Shown here: piece after piece, positions 40,911-43,962 of the stretch | How positions within the stretch are numbered: position 1 is the stretch's first letter | Layout of the letters: each line of letters begins with the position of its first letter | Assembly: GCA_035530055.1 (NCBI GenBank) | Contig: DATKVN010000021.1 | Coordinates: 1 to 43,962, forward strand | Reading direction: 5' to 3' | DNA: 43,962 nt | From: a bacterium | GTDB taxonomy: Bacteria; UBA6262; WVXT01 | Program-made: the position numbers and the translations under genes | Notes under the pieces: generated by a model | Databases searched by the model: none | Told to the model about the DNA's origin: nothing | Seen by the model: only the letters and a program-made list of their open reading frames with translations

Positions 40911-41061
40911 GAAGTTCGGGATTTGGTTTGCTCGCTGACAATTTTTTGTAAGCATCCCGATAATAATCGGGAATAAACGGAGGCAAAGCTTGCGCTTTGC
41001 TGCTATAATCTTCGATTTTTGGCTAAAAATTCTAATGCTCGCTACACCAAATCTCCTCGCA
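40911..41061. repeat. Large palindromic element, copy B (downstream of dnaA)
   Basis: The arms match copy A at 15997-16226 in inverted order: 41006-41061 is 54/56 identical to 16031-16086, and 40915-40946 about 30/32 identical to 16156-16187. The two arms again resemble each other as inverted repeats (GGGATTTGG.. / ..CCAAATC). Its centre (40949-41005) differs and carries small hairpins TCCCGATAATAATCGGGA and GCAAAGCTTGCGCTTTGC. The 19-bp ends of copy A are not present. Confidence 0.75.
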
Positions 41062-41332
41062 TGGTGAATATATAAAATGTTGGGGATAATATGTTGATGG
41101 ATTGTGAATAAGGTGAAGATACAGTGAATAAATTTTCAAAAATTGATTTCTTGTGCATTATCTTAATATTTTATAATCTTTATTCACATCATATTCTTCT
41201 TTAAGTATTTTTCCAAAAAATAAGTTAAATCTAAATTTTTCTCGTTCTTTTAACTTTATTAACATATTAACATCCCCTACTAATACAGACTACTAATCTT
41301 AATATTTAAAAAAAAGAAGAAGGAGGAAGAAA
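41062..41332. other. Candidate oriC core (dnaA-dnaN intergenic region)
   Basis: An AT-rich gap with no gene. DnaA-box-like sites: TTATCCCCA (reverse, 41081-41089), TTATTCACA (reverse, 41103-41111), TTATTCACT (reverse, 41123-41131), TAATGCACA (reverse, 41152-41160) and TTATTCACA (forward, 41180-41188). The A+T-rich stretch around 41160-41280 could be the unwinding element. The opposite gene orientation on either side of the dnaA region supports an origin. The TATAAT at 41172-41177 may also serve dnaN. Confidence 0.6.
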
Positions 41333-42457
41333 ATGCAGATTAGTTGCAAACGAGAAGAATTGCTTAAAGGAATTCAAACAGTGCAAGCTGTGGTAGGAAC
41401 TAAGAGTACTCTCCCTGTACTGGCAAATGTTCTATTGGAAGCTAAGGGAGAAAAAATGGATATGACAGCCACAGACTTAGAAGTAGGAGTAAGATGTTCG
41501 GTAAAAGTAGAAGTTTCCGAACCGGGGGCGATAACTCTGCCAGCAAGGACTCTCTCGGAGGTGGTGCGAGAATTACCCTCTGAGGAGATTAACATCAAAG
41601 TTGACGAAAAGAGTCGGGTACAAATTAATAGTGGGCAAGCAATTTTTAATCTGTTGGGATTGCCTAAAGAAGATTATCCCGCGCTACCAAAATTCAAAAC
41701 TGACGGGGAATTCTCTATTGACCGGGAATCGTTAAGTGAAATGATTAAGAAAACCATCTTTTCTGTTTCCCAAGATGAGACTCGCTATGTTCTCTGTGGG
41801 ATATATTTTCGCGTGGAGAAAGGAAAGGTTAGAATGGTTTCCACTGATGGCCGGCGATTGTCTTATATTTCCAAAGACATAGAAATTGATAAGAAAAAGG
41901 AAGTAAAAGTAATCATTCCCACAAAGGCGGTCAATGAGCTTAATAGAATCCTAACACAAATTTCCACAAGAGAAGAAACCGAAAAAGAAGGCAAAGTAAG
42001 AATAAATATTGAGGAGAATCAAGTAGGCTTTATGATAGGTGATACTATTTTGATTTCCAGATTAATCGAGGGTCATTTCCCCAATTACGAACAGGTCATT
42101 CCCAAAAGCAGTGAGATCAAGCTTAAAATAAAGACTGAAGCACTGTTACAAGCAACCAGGAGAGTTGCCCTGTTGACTACCGAAAAGTCTAACTCGATCA
42201 GGTATTCGCTGAAGAAGAATGAACTAGTTATTAGTGCCAATACAGAAGGGCTCGGTGAGGCTCGAGACGTGGTGGGAGTCGATTATGCTGGCAAGGAGAT
42301 GGAAATTGCATATAATCCCCAATTTCTGATAAGTGTCTTGAGAAATATTGGCTGCGAGGAAGTCTGTTTAGAACTGACCAATTCCCTCAATCCATGTTTA
42401 ATAAGACCAACAACCGGGGAAGATTATATTTCTATAGTCATGCCTATGAGAATATGA
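41333..42457 (+). CDS. dnaN: DNA polymerase III beta subunit (sliding clamp)
   Basis: The 374-residue clamp has three repeated domains. Recognisable parts are LPVLANVLLEAKGEKMDMTATDLEVG (quoted in part), FSVSQDETRYVLCGIYF and the C-terminal hydrophobic pocket region ending CLIRPTTGEDYISIVMPMRI. An AAGGAGGAAG ribosome site precedes the ATG. It follows dnaA, as in most bacteria. Confidence 0.97.
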   Translation: MQISCKREELLKGIQTVQAVVGTKSTLPVLANVLLEAKGEKMDMTATDLEVGVRCSVKVEVSEPGAITLPARTLSEVVRELPSEEINIKVDEKSRVQINSGQAIFNLLGLPKEDYPALPKFKTDGEFSIDRESLSEMIKKTIFSVSQDETRYVLCGIYFRVEKGKVRMVSTDGRRLSYISKDIEIDKKKEVKVIIPTKAVNELNRILTQISTREETEKEGKVRINIEENQVGFMIGDTILISRLIEGHFPNYEQVIPKSSEIKLKIKTEALLQATRRVALLTTEKSNSIRYSLKKNELVISANTEGLGEARDVVGVDYAGKEMEIAYNPQFLISVLRNIGCEEVCLELTNSLNPCLIRPTTGEDYISIVMPMRI

Positions 42458-42521
42458 TATAATATTTAAAGTAAAATTGATTCTCAAAAAACACTAAACC
42501 GGGCGTTCTGCAAAATATCAA

Positions 42522-42632
42522 AGTCTGGAGTCCTCCCGAAAGGGAGAGGTGGAGTGTCAAGCGAAAGCTTGACTCAGTGAAACTCTCGTTTCACACTCCA
42601 GAATTTAATTACCTTGCTTTCGCAAGGACTCC
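42522..42632. repeat. Palindromic repeats between dnaN and dciA-like gene
   Basis: Begins with the inverted copy of the CCTCCC/GGGAGG repeat (GTCTGGAGTCCTCCC). Then hairpins GTCAAGCGAAAGCTTGAC, GTGAAACTCTCGTTTCAC and CCTTGCTTTCGCAAGG with ACTCC follow, flanked by GGAGTG and CACTCC. No coding content. Confidence 0.8.
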
Positions 42633-42659
42633 ATATATAAAGAGGAGAGACCGGGTATA

Positions 42660-42968
42660 GTGACATACCTGAGGGAAATAAAAGGAATAGTTAAAGAAAC
42701 TTTCCGAAAGTTTAATCTGGGCGAGGAGAGTCAGAAGTTGTTCACTATCTGGCAAGAAGAGGTGGGTGGACTGGCAAAGCATGCCCAGATTGGTAACTTT
42801 CGAGAAGGCAAATTGTTGGTAGAAGTAGATAACCCTGTGTATATGCAGGAATTGTCAGCAAAAAGGAAGTCTATAATGGATAGAGTAAATAAAAGGATGG
42901 GCAAAAGATTTATTGTGGAGGTTCGTTTTAAGCTTGGTAAAACAGATAGGAGTAGAAGTGAAGATTAA
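42660..42968 (+). CDS. DUF721/DciA-like protein
   Basis: A 102-residue protein of the DUF721 family: LFTIWQEEVGGLAKHAQIGNF, then LLVEVDNPVYMQELSAKRK, a KH-like fold. DciA in this family is the ancestral loader of the DnaB helicase in many bacteria. The start is a GTG at 42660 with no ideal ribosome site. Its position after dnaN matches the usual origin-proximal location. The stop overlaps the following kinase by 11 bases. Confidence 0.85.
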   Translation: MTYLREIKGIVKETFRKFNLGEESQKLFTIWQEEVGGLAKHAQIGNFREGKLLVEVDNPVYMQELSAKRKSIMDRVNKRMGKRFIVEVRFKLGKTDRSRSED

Positions 42969-43962
42969 GACAAAAATCGTTCTTTTTTCCGGTCTATTTT
43001 TATGCGGAATTATAGGGGGATTAATCGCCGCGGGTTTTTTCTTAGAAAGGTGGGTTTTCCTGCTTTTAGGTATAATAGGAATAGTTTTAGGAATTCTTGG
43101 AACATTGGTTATGGCCAGCCGAATATCGGGCAGGGTCGAAAAATTAACCACTGTAGCAAAATCTATTGCCAGGGGCCAATTCGCTAGGGTGATAGAACCA
43201 GAAAATGACGAGTTAAGCCATTTGGGCGCAGAATTGAATTGGATTGCTGAAAAACCCGGAGAACTGGAGCGTTTAAAGAGCACCTTTATTTCCAGTATTT
43301 CCCATCAATTCAAGTCTCCTCTCACAGCCATAGAAGGTTATATTGATTTTTTTATTGAAGGAATAGATGCTGGAATCGGGAAGGAAAAGCAGATTAAAGC
43401 ATTAAACATAATGAAACATAATGCTTCCCGCCTGGGCAAGTTGATTAACGATGTCCTTGACTTGGCTGAGATAGAAGCCAGACAGCTTGAGATTAAGAGG
43501 CAGCCTTTTAATTTAGGCGAGGTCCTTGAAGAAGAGGCAGGAGAGTTTCAATCTCTTGCCCGGAAGAGAGAGATTGAAATCGAGGTGAAAAAAGAAGAAA
43601 AAATGGGACAGGTTTTAGGGGATAGAAAAGAGCTGAAAAAGGTCATAGATAACCTTTTAAGTAATGCGCTGAAGTTCAACCACAGGCAAGGCAAGGTGGT
43701 TATAGAGGCAAAGGAGACCGGTGGTCAGGCAGGAGAAAGCAGTGGTTTCGTTGAGGTGTCCATTAGCGACACGGGATGCGGCATACCAGAAACGGAAATT
43801 TCAAAGGTATTTGATAAATTTCGCAGGTTGACTCTGGAAGATGAGACAGTGATGGAAGAATTGAAGGGGCCTGGTTTAGGGTTGGCAATCTCTAAAGGTA
43901 TAGTGGAGGCACAGGGTGGGAAGATATGGGTGGAAAGTGAATTGGGGAAAGGTAGCAAGTTC
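42958..43962 (+). CDS. Sensor histidine kinase (3' end cut by window)
   Basis: The frame starts at the GTG at 42958 (AGGAG five bases upstream) and runs 335 codons to the window edge. Two membrane helices (about 7-27 and 30-54) are followed directly by a HAMP-like region (about 55-100), a HisKA domain with His116 in SISHQFKSPLTA, and HATPase motifs IDNLLSNALKF, SDTGCGIP and GPGLGLAIS. The last visible residues are GSKF. There is almost no extracytoplasmic loop, so it may sense a membrane or cytoplasmic signal. It overlaps the DciA-like gene, so it is co-expressed with dnaN-region genes. The cognate regulator is probably beyond the edge. Confidence 0.92.
   Translation, partial: MKIKTKIVLFSGLFLCGIIGGLIAAGFFLERWVFLLLGIIGIVLGILGTLVMASRISGRVEKLTTVAKSIARGQFARVIEPENDELSHLGAELNWIAEKPGELERLKSTFISSISHQFKSPLTAIEGYIDFFIEGIDAGIGKEKQIKALNIMKHNASRLGKLINDVLDLAEIEARQLEIKRQPFNLGEVLEEEAGEFQSLARKREIEIEVKKEEKMGQVLGDRKELKKVIDNLLSNALKFNHRQGKVVIEAKETGGQAGESSGFVEVSISDTGCGIPETEISKVFDKFRRLTLEDETVMEELKGPGLGLAISKGIVEAQGGKIWVESELGKGSKF

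Overview
The window reads as chromosomal DNA from an uncultured Gram-negative bacterium, and it spans the replication origin. The Gram-negative signs are a YidC with a large periplasmic domain, an OmpA-type domain, several lipoproteins and a PorV-like barrel. Energy conservation appears to rest on a V/A-type ATPase whose K subunit carries the Na+ ligands known from Enterococcus hirae. The combination of V-ATPase, GTP-dependent PEP carboxykinase, a homocitrate-synthase-type enzyme and abundant palindromic intergenic repeats suggests a candidate-phylum lineage (Omnitrophota- or Aerophobota-like). That placement is a guess from gene content.

Layout. Positions 1-6.7 kb, minus strand: a truncated PorV-barrel/FlgD-like/OmpA protein, a small FlgD-type secreted protein, an ArsB/NhaD-type ion transporter, a 44-residue ORF resembling the N-terminus of MnmE, a TolB/Asp-box propeller protein, and tRNA-Ser(CGA) and tRNA-Arg(GCG) flanking a membrane protein. 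6.7-14 kb: a signalling and housekeeping run (dual receiver, LysM-FecR protein, sensor kinase, RsmI, NadE, GAF/HD-GYP). It lies downstream of, and nearly contiguous with, a complete V-type ATPase operon (order H-I-K-E-C-F-A-B-D, 14-23 kb). 23.4-25.2 kb: ndk and a homocitrate-synthase-like gene, the only plus-strand genes left of the origin. 25.2-33.2 kb: PEP carboxykinase, CsgG-like and LPP20-like lipoproteins, a membrane protein, parB, parA, rsmG and a patatin. Two parS sites at 33.2-33.4 kb sit in a tandem duplication. 33.5-39.1 kb: the classic rpmH-rnpA-yidD-yidC-jag-mnmE block, followed by a membrane protein and a flavodoxin. 39.1-43.96 kb, plus strand: dnaA, dnaN, a DciA-like gene and a truncated sensor kinase.

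The strand switch between rpmH and dnaA, consensus divergent promoters there, and DnaA-box-like sequences on both sides of dnaA place the origin at about 39.07-41.33 kb. Nearly all genes are co-oriented with the predicted replication forks.

Most intergenic gaps above about 100 bp are filled with short palindromic repeats of several families. Some run into the ends of coding genes. A larger imperfect palindrome occurs twice, once between atpA and atpB and once between dnaA and the putative origin. No phage, CRISPR array, transposase or defence locus is visible. The most unusual items are the MnmE-N-like mini-gene, the palindromic element pair, the duplicated parS region and the GCG-anticodon tRNA-Arg.
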